A stretch of 64,000 bases of DNA from Microtetraspora fusca (GTDB taxonomy: Bacteria; Actinomycetota; Actinomycetes; Streptosporangiales; Streptosporangiaceae), in contig NZ_BBYK01000044.1 in assembly GCF_001570365.1 (NCBI RefSeq), positions 245,086 to 309,085 of the forward strand, in the 5' to 3' direction. The position numbers and the translations under genes are program-made. Below the pieces are notes generated by a model. That model did no database searches and was not told where the DNA came from. It worked only from the letters and a program-made list of their open reading frames with translations. Shown piece after piece: positions 1 through 9,111 of the stretch. Numbering within the stretch: position 1 is the stretch's first letter; every line of letters starts with the position of its first letter.

Positions 1-1
1 C

Positions 2-1480
2 AACCTGCTCGTTAATCCGGACTTCGAGACCGGAACCCTCTCCCCCTGGTCCTGCACCGGCGGGCTCGGATCGGTGGTCGGCTCCCCGGTCCACTCCGGC
101 ACCAAGGCGCTGGCCGGCGCGGCGAGCGCGTCCGACACCGCCCAGTGCAGCCAGTCCGTGTCCGTCCGGCCGAGCACCGCGTACACCCTGTCCGCCTGGG
201 TCCGCGGCAGCTACGTCTACCTGGGCGTGAACGGCGGCGGGTCCACCTGGACCTCGTCGCCCTCGGCGTACACGCAGCTCACCGTCTCCTTCACCACCGC
301 GGCCGGGCAGACCTCCGCCGTCATCTACCTGCACGGCTGGTACGGCCAGGGCACCTACTACGCCGATGACGTGAACTTCGACGGCCCGGGTGGCCCGTCT
401 CCTTCGCCGTCCGCCTCGGCGTCCCCCTCCGCCTCACCCTCGTCCTCGGCGTCGCCGTCTCCGTCGGCCTCTCCGTCCGCCTCTCCGTCTCCGTCGGCCT
501 CGCCCTCGACGTCACCCACGGGAACGACGTGCCCGGTGAAGTCCCGGCCGACCGGCAAGGTCGTGCAGGGGTACTGGGAGAACTGGGACGGCGCGTCGAA
601 CGGCGTGCACCCGCCGCTCGGCTGGATCCCGATCACCGACTCGCGCATCCAGGCGCACGGCTACAACGTCATCAACGCGGCGTTCCCGGTCATCCGCTCT
701 GACGGCACCGTCCTGTGGGAGGACGGCATGGACTCCACCGTCAAGGTCGCGACTCCCGCCGAGATGTGCCAGGCCAAGGCCGCCGGCGCGACGATCCTGA
801 TGTCCATCGGCGGGGCGGCCGCCGGCATCGACCTCAGCTCCAGCACGGTCGCCGACCGCTTCGTCGCGACCGTCGTGCCGATCCTCAAGCAGTACAACTT
901 CGACGGCATCGACATCGACATCGAGACCGGCCTGAGCGGCAGCGGCAACATCAACCAGCTCTCGGCGTCGCAGTCCAACCTCATCCGGATCATCGACGGC
1001 GTGCTCGCCCAGATGCCCTCGAACTTCGGCCTCACCATGGCGCCCGAGACGGCGTACGTGACCGGCGGCAGCGTCACCTACGGCTCCATCTGGGGCGCGT
1101 ACCTGCCGATCATCAAGAAGTACGTCGACAACGGCCGCCTCTGGTGGCTGAACATGCAGTACTACAACGGCAGCATGTACGGCTGCTCCGGCGACTCCTA
1201 CTCCGCGGGCACCGTGCAGGGCTTCACCGCCCAGACCACCTGCCTGGACAAGGGTCTCGTCATCCAGGGCACCACCATCCGGGTCCCGTACGACAAGCAG
1301 GTCCCCGGCCTGCCCGCCCAGCCCGGAGCCGGTGGCGGGTACATGGCGCCCTCGCTGGTGAGCCAGAGCTGGAACGCCTTCAGCGGCAACCTCAAGGGCC
1401 TGATGACCTGGTCCATCAACTGGGACGGGTCGAAGGGCTGGACCTTCGGCGACAACGTCAAGGCACTGCAGGGTCGCTGA
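2..1480 (+). CDS. Secreted GH18 chitinase with N-terminal carbohydrate-binding module (5' end outside window)
   Basis: Hydrolyses chitin outside the cell (family knowledge). The reading frame is open from the first bases, so start codon and signal peptide lie upstream of the window. Order seen: a beta-sandwich binding module beginning NPDFETG with paired Cys and ending GWYGQGTYYADD; a Ser/Pro/Ala linker at about 391-530; then a GH18 barrel. The catalytic motif DGIDIDIE lies at 902-925 with the acid Glu at 923-925, and the substrate-side motif MQYYN follows. The binding module is clearly paralogous to the C-terminal module of the chitinase at 7135-8877. A strong hairpin follows the stop. GH18 assignment is secure; exo versus endo mode cannot be told. 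Confidence 0.93.
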   Translation, partial: NLLVNPDFETGTLSPWSCTGGLGSVVGSPVHSGTKALAGAASASDTAQCSQSVSVRPSTAYTLSAWVRGSYVYLGVNGGGSTWTSSPSAYTQLTVSFTTAAGQTSAVIYLHGWYGQGTYYADDVNFDGPGGPSPSPSASASPSASPSSSASPSPSASPSASPSPSASPSTSPTGTTCPVKSRPTGKVVQGYWENWDGASNGVHPPLGWIPITDSRIQAHGYNVINAAFPVIRSDGTVLWEDGMDSTVKVATPAEMCQAKAAGATILMSIGGAAAGIDLSSSTVADRFVATVVPILKQYNFDGIDIDIETGLSGSGNINQLSASQSNLIRIIDGVLAQMPSNFGLTMAPETAYVTGGSVTYGSIWGAYLPIIKKYVDNGRLWWLNMQYYNGSMYGCSGDSYSAGTVQGFTAQTTCLDKGLVIQGTTIRVPYDKQVPGLPAQPGAGGGYMAPSLVSQSWNAFSGNLKGLMTWSINWDGSKGWTFGDNVKALQGR

Positions 1481-1490
1481 CCCGTACGCG

Positions 1491-1522
1491 GGGGCCGCTC
1501 CCGTCCGCCCGGGAGCGGCCCC
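1491..1522. terminator. Terminator hairpin between convergent genes
   Basis: Perfect 12-bp inverted repeat (arms 1491-1502 and 1511-1522, 8-nt loop) just after the chitinase stop and before the stop of the convergent ASCH gene. No long T tract. It can serve both strands. Confidence 0.75.
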
Positions 1523-1541
1523 TTACGCGTCTGAGCCCCGG

Positions 1542-1955
1542 TCAGCCGTGTGGCCGCGAGATCTCCACGACCCGGAAGGCCAGGCAGACGACGGCGGTCC
1601 GATCGTCGACCGGCGCGCCGACCCCATCCCAGTAGCGGCGATGGACGTCGCGCCACTCCTCAAGGGAGGCGTCGCCCTCGCCCTCGGCTCTGGCGTGCTC
1701 CCACGTCACCTCCACGAAGGTTGTCACCTCCACGCCGGTGACCTCGACGGTGGCGATGGAGCGGCCCTCGTCGTCCAGGAGCGCCAGGCGCTCGCCGGGA
1801 TACTCCAGGCCCTCGGTCTCCTTCGTGTAGTCCTCGACCAGCAGGCCAGTCGTGGCGGTCTTCGTCCCGGCCAGGACGAGGGCGTTCAGCTCGCGCCGCA
1901 CCGCCCCCGGGGTCCCCAGCTCAAGCGAACGCATCCCGTCGACTCTCGGCCACAT
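1542..1955 (-). CDS. ASCH domain protein
   Basis: A 137-aa protein that looks like a single ASCH domain, a PUA-like beta-barrel family proposed to bind RNA. Family-type features seen: an early helix followed by GTKTATTGL, the strand ALLDDEGRSIATVEVT, an acidic helix containing WEHARAEGEGD and a W-rich segment near DVHRRYWDG. Length matches stand-alone ASCH proteins. Transcribed alone and convergent with the chitinase. A second in-frame Met at residue 8 (MRSLEL) could be the true start. Cellular role is not known for most of this family and nothing nearby clarifies it. Confidence 0.8.
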   Translation of the reverse strand: MWPRVDGMRSLELGTPGAVRRELNALVLAGTKTATTGLLVEDYTKETEGLEYPGERLALLDDEGRSIATVEVTGVEVTTFVEVTWEHARAEGEGDASLEEWRDVHRRYWDGVGAPVDDRTAVVCLAFRVVEISRPHG

Positions 1956-2142
1956 CGCCTCTCCGCCTCTCTCCGCTGCGTGAGCTCCAGATCGGTCCGC
2001 CGGACCATCTCGTCGCGGTGGCGGTCGAATGTCAGGCGGCTGATGCGGTCACAGTACTGACCGGCCACGATGCCTGACGATCTTTTTTCAGCTCGGCCCG
2101 GGGGGAATCCGTGCCGCGATCCGGCCGCGGGCGTGCTCGCGT

Positions 2143-3021
2143 CTACGTCCGGGGGCGGCGCGTCCGGAAGTCGTCCGCGATGGCGTCGAACGTGGCCCAC
2201 CGGACGCCCTCGTGCCCGCTGATGTGCTCGATGAGGCGCTCCAGCATGAGCAGGACCTGCGGGCGGCCGGAGACGTCCGGGTGGATCGTCATCGGGAAGA
2301 CGGCGTACTCCGACTCGCGGTGGACCCAGGTGAACTGATCCCGCCACATCTGCTCGATGTCGCGGGGGTTGACGAACCCGTGGCTGTTCGGGCTGGCCTT
2401 GATGAACATCATCGGCGGGAGGTCGTCGAGGTACCAGCTCGCCGGGATCTCGACGAGGTCGGTCTCCTGTCCGCGCACGAGCGGCTTCATCCACGCGCGG
2501 GCGTCCTTGGCGTAGTCGATCGCCGTCCAGGTGTCCCCGACCCGGACGTAGTAGGGCTCGAAGTCGCGGTGCATGAGCGAGTGGTCGTACTTGATGCCGC
2601 GTTCGAGCAGCAGCTCGTTGGTGACCGGCGAGAACTCCCACCAGGGGGCGACGTACCCGGTGGGGCGCCGGCCGGCGCGCGTCTCGATGAGCTCGACGCA
2701 GTGGTCGAGGATCGCCGACTCCTGCTCGCGGCTCATCGCGATCGGGTTCTCGTGGCTGTATCCGTGCAGCCCGATCTCGTGCCCGGCAGCCACGACCTGG
2801 TCGAACTGCTCCGGAAAGGTCTCTATGGAGTGGCCGGGCCAGAACCAGGTCGCCGGCAGGTCGTACTTCTCCAGCAGGGTGTTGAGCCGGGGAACGCCCA
2901 CCTCTCCGGCGAAGACGCCGCGCGAGATGTCGCACGGCGAGTTCTCGCCCCCGTAGGAGCCGAGCCAGCCGCCGACGGCGTCGACGTCGATCCCGAACGC
3001 CACGAAGATTTCCTTGGCCAC
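2143..3021 (-). CDS. Polysaccharide deacetylase family protein (CE4/NodB fold)
   Basis: A 292-aa protein with a metal-dependent NodB-type fold: FGIDVD (Asp12/Asp14) for metal and catalysis, and the His pair H86-G-Y-S-H90. Overall it resembles the cytoplasmic HpPgdA/allantoinase-like branch, with GSYGGENSP near the N-terminus, rather than exported chitin deacetylases. No signal peptide. GTG start chosen for the upstream AGAGG at suitable spacing. It follows the asparaginase gene by 48 bp on the same strand, so the two are probably co-transcribed. That pairing makes a small amide or N-acyl substrate as plausible as peptidoglycan; substrate unproven. Confidence 0.85.
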   Translation of the reverse strand: MAKEIFVAFGIDVDAVGGWLGSYGGENSPCDISRGVFAGEVGVPRLNTLLEKYDLPATWFWPGHSIETFPEQFDQVVAAGHEIGLHGYSHENPIAMSREQESAILDHCVELIETRAGRRPTGYVAPWWEFSPVTNELLLERGIKYDHSLMHRDFEPYYVRVGDTWTAIDYAKDARAWMKPLVRGQETDLVEIPASWYLDDLPPMMFIKASPNSHGFVNPRDIEQMWRDQFTWVHRESEYAVFPMTIHPDVSGRPQVLLMLERLIEHISGHEGVRWATFDAIADDFRTRRPRT

Positions 3022-3069
3022 GGCGCGTCCTCTCTCCAGGCTTCGTTCACGGACGTGATGTGACGGGGG

Positions 3070-4080
3070 TCAGACGTACGGCGCGATGGTCGGCTCGGTG
3101 ACGGCGACGCCCTCGGAGATCAGCAGCGCCAGCAGCAGCCTCGCGTGGTAGAGGGGCAGCGCGCCCATGCTGAGCGCGCCGGCCCGCACCAGGTCCGCCC
3201 CTCCGGCGTTGCCGTACGTGGGCACGACCGGCCCCTCGGCCACGCGGGTGGACAGCCCCACGACGGTTCCCGCCGCCACCGCCTCGGACACCCACTCCAG
3301 CAGCGCGTGGTTGGCGTTGCCGACGCCGGTCCCGGCGAGCACGACCGCCTCGGCGCCGGTGCGGACGGCGGCCCGCGCGAGCGCCGCGTCGGCCCCGGGG
3401 TGGACGGTCACGATGTCCACCCGGGTGCCGTCGAAGCGCGGACCGGGCCGGGCGAGCGGCGCCGGGCGCACCGGCAGCGCCGTGATCACGACCCCGGACG
3501 CGCCGATCCGCCCGATCGGCCCGCCATCCGCGGTCCGGTACGGCTCGGCCGCGACGGTGTGGTGCTTGCGGGTGCGCCCGGGGGAGAAGATCCGCCCGGC
3601 GAACGAGATGACCGCGCCGCACCCGCGCGCCCCGGGGGACGCGGCGACGGCTATGGCCTCCCGGAGGTTGCGTGGCCCGTCGCTGTCGGGCTGGTCGGCG
3701 GCCCGCTGCGCGCCGGTGAGGACGACGGGTTTGTCGCCGTCGTGGACGAGGTCCAGGAGGAACGCCGTCTCCTCCATGGTGTCGGTGCCGTGGCTCACCA
3801 CGACGCCGGTCACCTCGTCGCGGGCCAGCGCGGCCGCCACGGCTTCGGCGATGACGCGCAGCTCCCGGTGGCCGAAGAGGTAGGAGCCGAGGTTGAGCAC
3901 ATCGCGCCCCTCGACCTCGACGTCTCCGTAACCGGCGGAGCCGAGGAGCTGCGCGGCGGTTCTGCGCGCCACCGCCGCGCCGCCGGGGTCGCTGATTGAG
4001 GCGATGGTCCCGCCGGTCGCGATCACGACGACGCGCGCGACGGCCGCGGGCGCGCCGTCGAGTCCGTCGTCCCTGGTCAT
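3070..4080 (-). CDS. L-asparaginase-type amidohydrolase
   Basis: Probably hydrolyses L-asparagine to aspartate and ammonia. Both threonine signatures are present: ATGGTIAS near residue 25 (nucleophile Thr) and SHGTDTMEET (Thr-Asp-Lys triad region). Length (336 aa) fits bacterial asparaginases. No signal peptide, so a cytoplasmic enzyme. First gene of a likely two-gene unit with the deacetylase-fold protein downstream. The C-terminal domain keeps the family segment with VAEGPVVPTYGN. Glutaminase side activity cannot be judged. Confidence 0.9.
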   Translation of the reverse strand: MTRDDGLDGAPAAVARVVVIATGGTIASISDPGGAAVARRTAAQLLGSAGYGDVEVEGRDVLNLGSYLFGHRELRVIAEAVAAALARDEVTGVVVSHGTDTMEETAFLLDLVHDGDKPVVLTGAQRAADQPDSDGPRNLREAIAVAASPGARGCGAVISFAGRIFSPGRTRKHHTVAAEPYRTADGGPIGRIGASGVVITALPVRPAPLARPGPRFDGTRVDIVTVHPGADAALARAAVRTGAEAVVLAGTGVGNANHALLEWVSEAVAAGTVVGLSTRVAEGPVVPTYGNAGGADLVRAGALSMGALPLYHARLLLALLISEGVAVTEPTIAPYV

Positions 4081-4196
4081 GCCGGCCCCCCGTTGTCGGC
4101 GCGTGGTCGGCCCCTACCCAGGGACGGGGCGAGCATGACAGGCCCCGCTTCCCGACGCGGCACGGAATTGTCGGTGCCCGCTGCAAAACTCCTCCC

Positions 4197-4655
4197 GTGG
4201 ACGACGACGTGCGGCTGAGAGCCGTCGAGGAAGCGGACCTGGAGCTGTTCTTCCAGCACGAGCACGACCCCGAGACAGTGCGGCGGTCGAAGTTCCCACC
4301 CCGCGAGCGGGACAGGTTCATGACCCACTGGCACACCAGGGTCCTGGGCGACCCCACCATCCTGATCCGCACGGTCACCGTGAACGGCGAGACGGCGGGC
4401 AACATCGTGGCCTGGTGGGAGGAGGACCGGCGCTTCATCGGGTATGTCTTCGGTCGCCCGTTCTGGGGCCGCGGCGTCGGCACCACTTCCCTGACGCTCT
4501 TCCTGGAGCTGGAGCAGGTCCGCCCGCTGTACGCGGACCCCTACAAGGGGAACACCGGCTCGGTGCGGCTGCTGGAGAAGTGCGGCTTCCGGTCGTCCGG
4601 CACGATCATGCACGGCGAGAACGAGCACATCATGTTCGTGCTGGACAGGACGTGA
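4197..4655 (+). CDS. GNAT family N-acetyltransferase
   Basis: Acetyl-CoA-dependent acetyltransferase of about 152 aa. Seen: VDDDVRLRAVEEAD at the start, central strand RRFIGYVFG, the acetyl-CoA pyrophosphate loop FWGRGVGTTSL, then NTGSVRLLEKCGF, the typical motif B of RimJ/RimL-like GNATs. A GTG start at 4197 is chosen because similarity to the family begins there; no Shine-Dalgarno sequence is visible, so the mRNA may be leaderless. The frame stays open upstream but that part is low-complexity Arg-rich and convincing only as antisense of the asparaginase. The 3' end overlaps the convergent MFS gene by 26 bp. Confidence 0.85.
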   Translation: MDDDVRLRAVEEADLELFFQHEHDPETVRRSKFPPRERDRFMTHWHTRVLGDPTILIRTVTVNGETAGNIVAWWEEDRRFIGYVFGRPFWGRGVGTTSLTLFLELEQVRPLYADPYKGNTGSVRLLEKCGFRSSGTIMHGENEHIMFVLDRT

Positions 4656-5865
4656 CCTCGCACCGCCGCGCGCGGGAGCGGGAGACCGTCTCGCCGGCCC
4701 ACAGCAGCGTTCCCGCGACCGGGAAGAGCGCGCCGAGCACGCAGACCGCGGTCCAGCCGTAGGCGGAGTAGACGATTGCGGAAAGGCCGCTGCCCAGCGA
4801 CCCGGCCGCGAAATAGCTCGTCATGTAGGCGGTGTTCAGCCGGCTGCGCGCCTCCGGACGCAGCGGATAGAACAGGCTCTGGTTGCTGATGTGGGTGCCC
4901 TGGATCCCGAGGTCGAGCAGCGCCACCCCCGCGGCCAGCGCGGCCACGCTCGTCCGACCCAGCGCGAGCAACACGAAGCTCACCGCCGTCGCCGCGACGA
5001 ACGCGCCGGTCTGGGTCCGGGCGTGGCCGCGGTCGGCCAGGGTCCCCGCGAACCGCGCGGCGAGCGCCCCGGCCACGCCGACGAGGGTGAACAGACCGAT
5101 CTGCGCGTCGCTCCACCCGTAACCGGGCCCGGCGAGCAGGAAGCCGACGCTGGTCCAGAACACGCCGAACGACGCGTACGTCAACGCGCCGTAGGCCATG
5201 CGCAGCCGCAGCACCGGCTCCTCGGCGACCAGCCGCACGACCGAGCGCAGCAGGGCGCGATAGCCGAGCCGGGTGCTCGGCGCGACCACCGGCAGCCTGC
5301 GGTACAGCAGCAGCGAGGTCGCCACCATGAGCGCGGCGGCCAGCCAGAACACCGCCCGCCATCCGGCCACCTCGGCGACCAGGCCGGCCACCGTGCGGGA
5401 CAGCAGGATGCCGAGGAGCAGCCCGGTCATGACACTTCCGATGACCCGCCCGCGCTCGTCGGGCCGGGCGAGCGTCGCGGCGAACGGCACCAGCACCTGG
5501 CCGACCACGGAGGTGACGCCGACGAGCAGGGCGGCCACGCCGAGGACGGGCCAGCTCGGCGCGAGGGCCATCCCGGCCAGCGACAGCGTGGTCGCGGCGA
5601 GGATGGCGACCAGCAGGCGGCGCCGCTCGACCAGGTCGCCGAGTGGCACCAGGAGCGCCAGCCCCACCGCGTAGCCGACCTGGCTGGCCGTGACGACCAG
5701 CCCGACGCTGGTCGTGGACGCGCCGAATGCGGCGGCGATCGCTCCGACGAGCGGCTGGGCGTAGTAACTGTTCGCCACCACCATGCCGGAGGCCAGCGCC
5801 ATGACCAGCACCAGACCCCGGTCCATCCGCCGATCGTTTCCCGCGTCTGACGTCGAGCTTCGCAT
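4630..5865 (-). CDS. MFS transporter (DHA1-like)
   Basis: Major facilitator protein of 411 aa with about 12 hydrophobic segments. Motif A-like GDLVERRRLL lies in the loop between helices 2 and 3, and DERGRVIGS lies in the central region. The N-terminal helix with ANSYYAQPLVGAI is typical of the DHA1 group of small-molecule or drug exporters. A LysR regulator lies 84 bp upstream on the same strand and may control or be co-expressed with it. Start uncertain: the Met used here has GGAG only 2 nt away, while Met14 (MDRGLVL) would give a more usual N-terminus. Substrate unknown. Confidence 0.88.
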   Translation of the reverse strand: MRSSTSDAGNDRRMDRGLVLVMALASGMVVANSYYAQPLVGAIAAAFGASTTSVGLVVTASQVGYAVGLALLVPLGDLVERRRLLVAILAATTLSLAGMALAPSWPVLGVAALLVGVTSVVGQVLVPFAATLARPDERGRVIGSVMTGLLLGILLSRTVAGLVAEVAGWRAVFWLAAALMVATSLLLYRRLPVVAPSTRLGYRALLRSVVRLVAEEPVLRLRMAYGALTYASFGVFWTSVGFLLAGPGYGWSDAQIGLFTLVGVAGALAARFAGTLADRGHARTQTGAFVAATAVSFVLLALGRTSVAALAAGVALLDLGIQGTHISNQSLFYPLRPEARSRLNTAYMTSYFAAGSLGSGLSAIVYSAYGWTAVCVLGALFPVAGTLLWAGETVSRSRARRCEVTSCPART

Positions 5866-5949
5866 CGCTCCATCTTCAGACGGGGCCGATTAAGCTGTCC
5901 AACGCATCTTTCTTGTCGCACTGATCGGTAGAAGCGCTTAATCTCGGCG

Positions 5950-6819
5950 TCAGCGCGTACGCGCCAGCTCGGCCAGGAAGGCGCGCGCGGCGGGGTTGAC
6001 CGGCGGCCGGGTCACGAGTGCGATCGTGCGCGTGGGGGCGGGGTCGCCGAGCCGGGCGATCGGCAGGCCGCCGCGCTGCGCGACCGGCTCGGGCACGATC
6101 GCGACCCCGAGCCCGTGCCCGACGAGGGCCAGGAGCTGGTCCATCTGGCTGACCCGGCAACTGATGACGCGGGCCAGCCCCTCTCGCGCGCACAGCTCGC
6201 GCACCACGGTCTGCAGGCCCATCCCCGCCTGGAAGTCCACGAACGGCTCGGCGTGCAGGTCGGCGAGAACGACCCGGCCGGCCGTCGCGAGCCGGTGCCC
6301 GGGTGCGGTGATCAGCACCAGCTCCTCGACGCGCTCCTCGACGACCAGCACGTCCGGCGGCAGCGGCGTCGCGTCCCTGGCCAGGTACGCCAGGTGGAGG
6401 TCTCCCGCGCGGACCTGGTCGAGAAGTCGCGCCGTGGGCGCCTCGACGAGCGTGATCTGCACGCCGGGGTGGGCGCGCCGGAAGCCGGCGAGGAGCGCGG
6501 GCAGATCCACCGAGGAGAGCGTCTGCACCGTGCCGACGGCGAGCCGTCCGCCGGTCAGCTCGGAGACGGCGACCACCGCTTCCTTCGCCCTCCTGGCCTG
6601 GTTGACGAGCTGGCGGGCCAGGGGCAGCAGCGCCTCTCCCGCTACGGTGAGCGCGACCCGCCGCGTACTGCGGCTGAACAGCTCGCCGCCCAGCTCCCGC
6701 TCCAGGCTGCGGATGGACGAGCTGAGCGCCGACTGCGACAGGCCGACGGTCTCGGCGGCCCTGGTGAAACTCAGGTGGTCGGTGACGGCCAGGAAGTGCT
6801 CCACCTGCCGCAGCTCCAT
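5950..6819 (-). CDS. LysR family transcriptional regulator
   Basis: A 289-aa LTTR. The N-terminal winged HTH reads MELRQVEHFLAV then FTRAAETVGLSQSALSSSIRSLE, followed by the linker helix and an effector-binding domain (strand TVQTLSSVDLPALL onward). I chose the internal ATG because LTTRs start at this point and GGAGG sits 8 nt upstream. The longer frame adds only Arg/Pro-rich residues. It is divergent from the chitinase at 7135 across a 315-bp gap and upstream of the MFS gene, which is its likeliest target. Inducer unknown. Confidence 0.92.
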   Translation of the reverse strand: MELRQVEHFLAVTDHLSFTRAAETVGLSQSALSSSIRSLERELGGELFSRSTRRVALTVAGEALLPLARQLVNQARRAKEAVVAVSELTGGRLAVGTVQTLSSVDLPALLAGFRRAHPGVQITLVEAPTARLLDQVRAGDLHLAYLARDATPLPPDVLVVEERVEELVLITAPGHRLATAGRVVLADLHAEPFVDFQAGMGLQTVVRELCAREGLARVISCRVSQMDQLLALVGHGLGVAIVPEPVAQRGGLPIARLGDPAPTRTIALVTRPPVNPAARAFLAELARTR

Positions 6820-6977
6820 GAGACCCTCCACCGCTCGCCTCGGCGTCCGACACCCTGGCCCTCGCCCCGCGTCACGCGGCCGGGCCTCCACCGTACGAGG
6901 GCGAGGGGCCCGGCCGACACCGGGATCCGCCGCCGACCTGCCGGACAGGCAGAGCCGTCGGCGCTGCTGGCGCGGTT

Positions 6978-7023
6978 ATCTGTTAAGAAACTTGACAGAT
7001 AGGGTACCGATCTCGACCATAGA
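6978..7023 (+). promoter_or_regulatory. Chitinase promoter with overlapping palindromic operator
   Basis: A 10-bp inverted repeat (arms 6978-6987 and 6991-7000 around AAA, one mismatch) lies 135 bp before the chitinase start. The right arm contains TTGACA at 6992-6997, which fits a -35 box; a weak -10 (GACCAT or CATAGA) follows after 17-20 nt. A protein on the palindrome would therefore block the promoter. The core GTTAAGAAACTTGAC resembles the AGGAAA-TTTCCT type sites of ROK-family sugar regulators (recall, unverified). The rest of the 6820-7134 gap shows nothing else clear. Confidence 0.5.
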
Positions 7024-7134
7024 GGAACGCGGATCCGTGTGCGAGGAAAGCCCACCGGCGACGAGGCCGGTGCACCATCACCCCCCACGATCGGCGCCCG
7101 ACGGCTCCGATCGCTCCTGGTGCAGGAGACCTTC

Positions 7135-8877
7135 ATGCGACCACGCACGCTGCTGCGCGCGACGCTGGCGTTTTTCGCCACCGCCGCCGCGACGCTCACC
7201 CTCACCGCGACCCCGCCCGCCACCGCGCAGGCGTCGGCCGCCCTTCCCCCGCACGTGTTCGCCCCGTACTTCGAGGCGTGGACGGGCGAGGACCCGGCGA
7301 CGCTCTCCGAGCAGTCCGGGGCCAAGTACCTGACCATGGCGTTCCTCCAGGCCGCGACCCGCGGGTCGTGCACGGCCTACTGGAACGGCGACACCGACAT
7401 GCCGATCGCGGCCTCGACCTTCGGCGCGTCCATCACCAAGATGCGGAACGCGGGCGGCGACGTCATCCCGTCCTTCGGCGGCTACACCGCCACCAACACC
7501 GGCACCGAGATCGCCGACAGCTGCACGAACGTCAACTCGATCGCCGCCGTCTTCCAGAACGTGATCAACACGTACGGCGTCACCCGGATCGACCTCGACA
7601 TCGAGGACAACTCGCTGGACAACAGCGCCGGGATCGACCGCCGCAACAAGGCGATCAAGCTGACCCAGGACTGGGCCGCGGCCAACGGGAAGGCGGTCCA
7701 GTTCTCGTACACGCTGCCGACGACCACGCACGGTCTCGCCGACAGCGGCCTGGCCGTGCTGCGGAACGCCAAGACCAACAACGCCAAGGTCGACGTCGTC
7801 AACATCATGACGTTCGACTACTACGACGGCGCGAACCACAACATGGCGAACGACACCCAGACCGCGGCGACCGGGCTGCACGACCAGCTCGCGGCGCTGT
7901 ATCCGGACAAGACGTCGGCGCAGATCTGGAACATGATCGGTGTCACCGAGATGATCGGCATCGACGACTACGGCCCCGCCGAGACGTTCACCACCGCGGA
8001 CGCGGTGCCCGTGCTCAACTGGGCGACGTCCAAGGGCCTCGCCATGATCTCGTTCTGGGCGCTCCAGCGCGACAACGGCGACTGCCCCAACGTCCCCGGC
8101 TCCGACAGTTGCTCGGGCATCCCGCAGAGCACCTGGTACTTCAGCCAGACGTTCGCGCCGTTCTCCGGCGGCGGCCAGCCCCCGAGCGACGACTTCTCGC
8201 TCGCCGTCTCGCCGGCGTCCGGCTCCGTCGATCCCGGCGCCGCCGCGACCGCGACCGTCAGCACCGCGCTGACCGGCGGGAACGCGCAGACGGTCACGCT
8301 GTCCGCGACCGGCGCGCCCTCCGGGGTGACCGCGACCCTCAGCCCGCCCTCGGTCACGACCGGCGGCAGCTCGACGCTGACGCTGGCCACCACCTCGGCG
8401 GCCCAGCCCGGCAGCTATTCGATCACCGTCAGCGGCACCTCGCCCGCGGGCAGCCACACCGCGACCTACACCCTGACGATCAACGGATCCGGCGGCACCA
8501 CGATGGGCAACCCCGGCTTCGAGTCGGGCGCGCTCAGCCCGTGGACCTGCCAGAACGGCGGCGCGGTCGTCGGCTCCCCGGTCCACTCCGGCGCGCACGC
8601 GCTGCGGGTCTCGCCCAGCGCGAGCCAGACCGGGCAGTGCACGCAGTCGGTGACGCTCGCGCCCAACCACAGCTACACGCTCAAGGCGTGGGTGCAGGGG
8701 AACTACGCCTTCGTCGGCGTCTCCGGCGGCGCCACCGGCAGCACCTGGACGTCGTCGAGCGGCTGGAAGGAGCTGTCCGTGCCCTTCACCACCGGCGCGT
8801 CCGGCACGGTGACCGTCTACGTCAACGGCTGGTACGGCCAGGGCGACGTCTACGCGGACGACTTCTCCATCACCTGA
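7135..8877 (+). CDS. Secreted GH18 chitinase with C-terminal carbohydrate-binding module
   Basis: Exported chitinase of 580 aa. Start at the ATG with GGAGA 8 nt upstream, giving a clean signal peptide (MRPRTLLR, hydrophobic stretch, ATAQASA). Domains: GH18 barrel at about 38-345 with the motif IDLDIED (acid Glu157; the first Asp of the usual DxxDxDxE is Thr), MTFDYYDG downstream, then a beta-sandwich of about 95 aa (FSLAVSPASGSV to TLTING), then the binding module NPGFESG to YADDFSIT. That module is the paralogue of the N-terminal module of the chitinase at the window edge. Regulation probably through the palindrome at 6978-7000; a strong terminator follows. Confidence 0.95.
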   Translation: MRPRTLLRATLAFFATAAATLTLTATPPATAQASAALPPHVFAPYFEAWTGEDPATLSEQSGAKYLTMAFLQAATRGSCTAYWNGDTDMPIAASTFGASITKMRNAGGDVIPSFGGYTATNTGTEIADSCTNVNSIAAVFQNVINTYGVTRIDLDIEDNSLDNSAGIDRRNKAIKLTQDWAAANGKAVQFSYTLPTTTHGLADSGLAVLRNAKTNNAKVDVVNIMTFDYYDGANHNMANDTQTAATGLHDQLAALYPDKTSAQIWNMIGVTEMIGIDDYGPAETFTTADAVPVLNWATSKGLAMISFWALQRDNGDCPNVPGSDSCSGIPQSTWYFSQTFAPFSGGGQPPSDDFSLAVSPASGSVDPGAAATATVSTALTGGNAQTVTLSATGAPSGVTATLSPPSVTTGGSSTLTLATTSAAQPGSYSITVSGTSPAGSHTATYTLTINGSGGTTMGNPGFESGALSPWTCQNGGAVVGSPVHSGAHALRVSPSASQTGQCTQSVTLAPNHSYTLKAWVQGNYAFVGVSGGATGSTWTSSSGWKELSVPFTTGASGTVTVYVNGWYGQGDVYADDFSIT

Positions 8878-8882
8878 CCGTC

Positions 8883-8933
8883 TCTCGGCCGGTCCACGTT
8901 TCTCGGCCGGTCCACGTTTCTCGGCCGGTCCAC
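8883..8933 (+). repeat. 18-bp tandem repeat, 2.8 copies
   Basis: Units starting at 8883, 8901 and 8919 (core CTCGGCCGGTCCACG), perfect except that the third is cut short. It sits between the chitinase stop and its terminator. Noncoding; likely replication slippage. Confidence 0.85.
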
Positions 8934-8936
8934 ATC

Positions 8937-8969
8937 GAGGCCGCCGTACCCGCGGGGTACGGCGGCCTC
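8937..8969 (+). terminator. Strong hairpin terminator after chitinase
   Basis: Perfect 15-bp inverted repeat (8937-8951 and 8955-8969) with a 3-nt loop. No T tract, typical of GC-rich actinomycete terminators. Confidence 0.8.
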
Positions 8970-9111
8970 ATGCGTGCGGCGAGGTTTTGACGGTCGCCGC
9001 TGTTAGGCTGCCGCCCCAACGACCACCCGGTACGGCCTCCATATGGGCTTCCTTACGGGCCCGCACGACCCCGCCGTACGGACCGACTCGAGAAACGACC
9101 GCGAGGACCGA

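Noticed and set aside
391..530. Possible repeat array in the first chitinase
   Set aside because: It is a Ser/Pro/Ala coding linker with imperfect codon repeats, normal for secreted actinomycete enzymes; not a CRISPR.
3996..4196. N-terminal extension of the GNAT gene
   Set aside because: Arg-rich, lies antisense to the asparaginase gene; family similarity starts at 4197.
7018..7134. DasR-type operator before the chitinase
   Set aside because: No match to the ACTGGTCTAGACCACT-type site was seen.
8987..9009. TTGACG/TAGGCT as a standard promoter before the nuclease gene
   Set aside because: Spacer is only 11 nt, too short for a -35/-10 pair; TAGGCT alone is kept as a possible -10.
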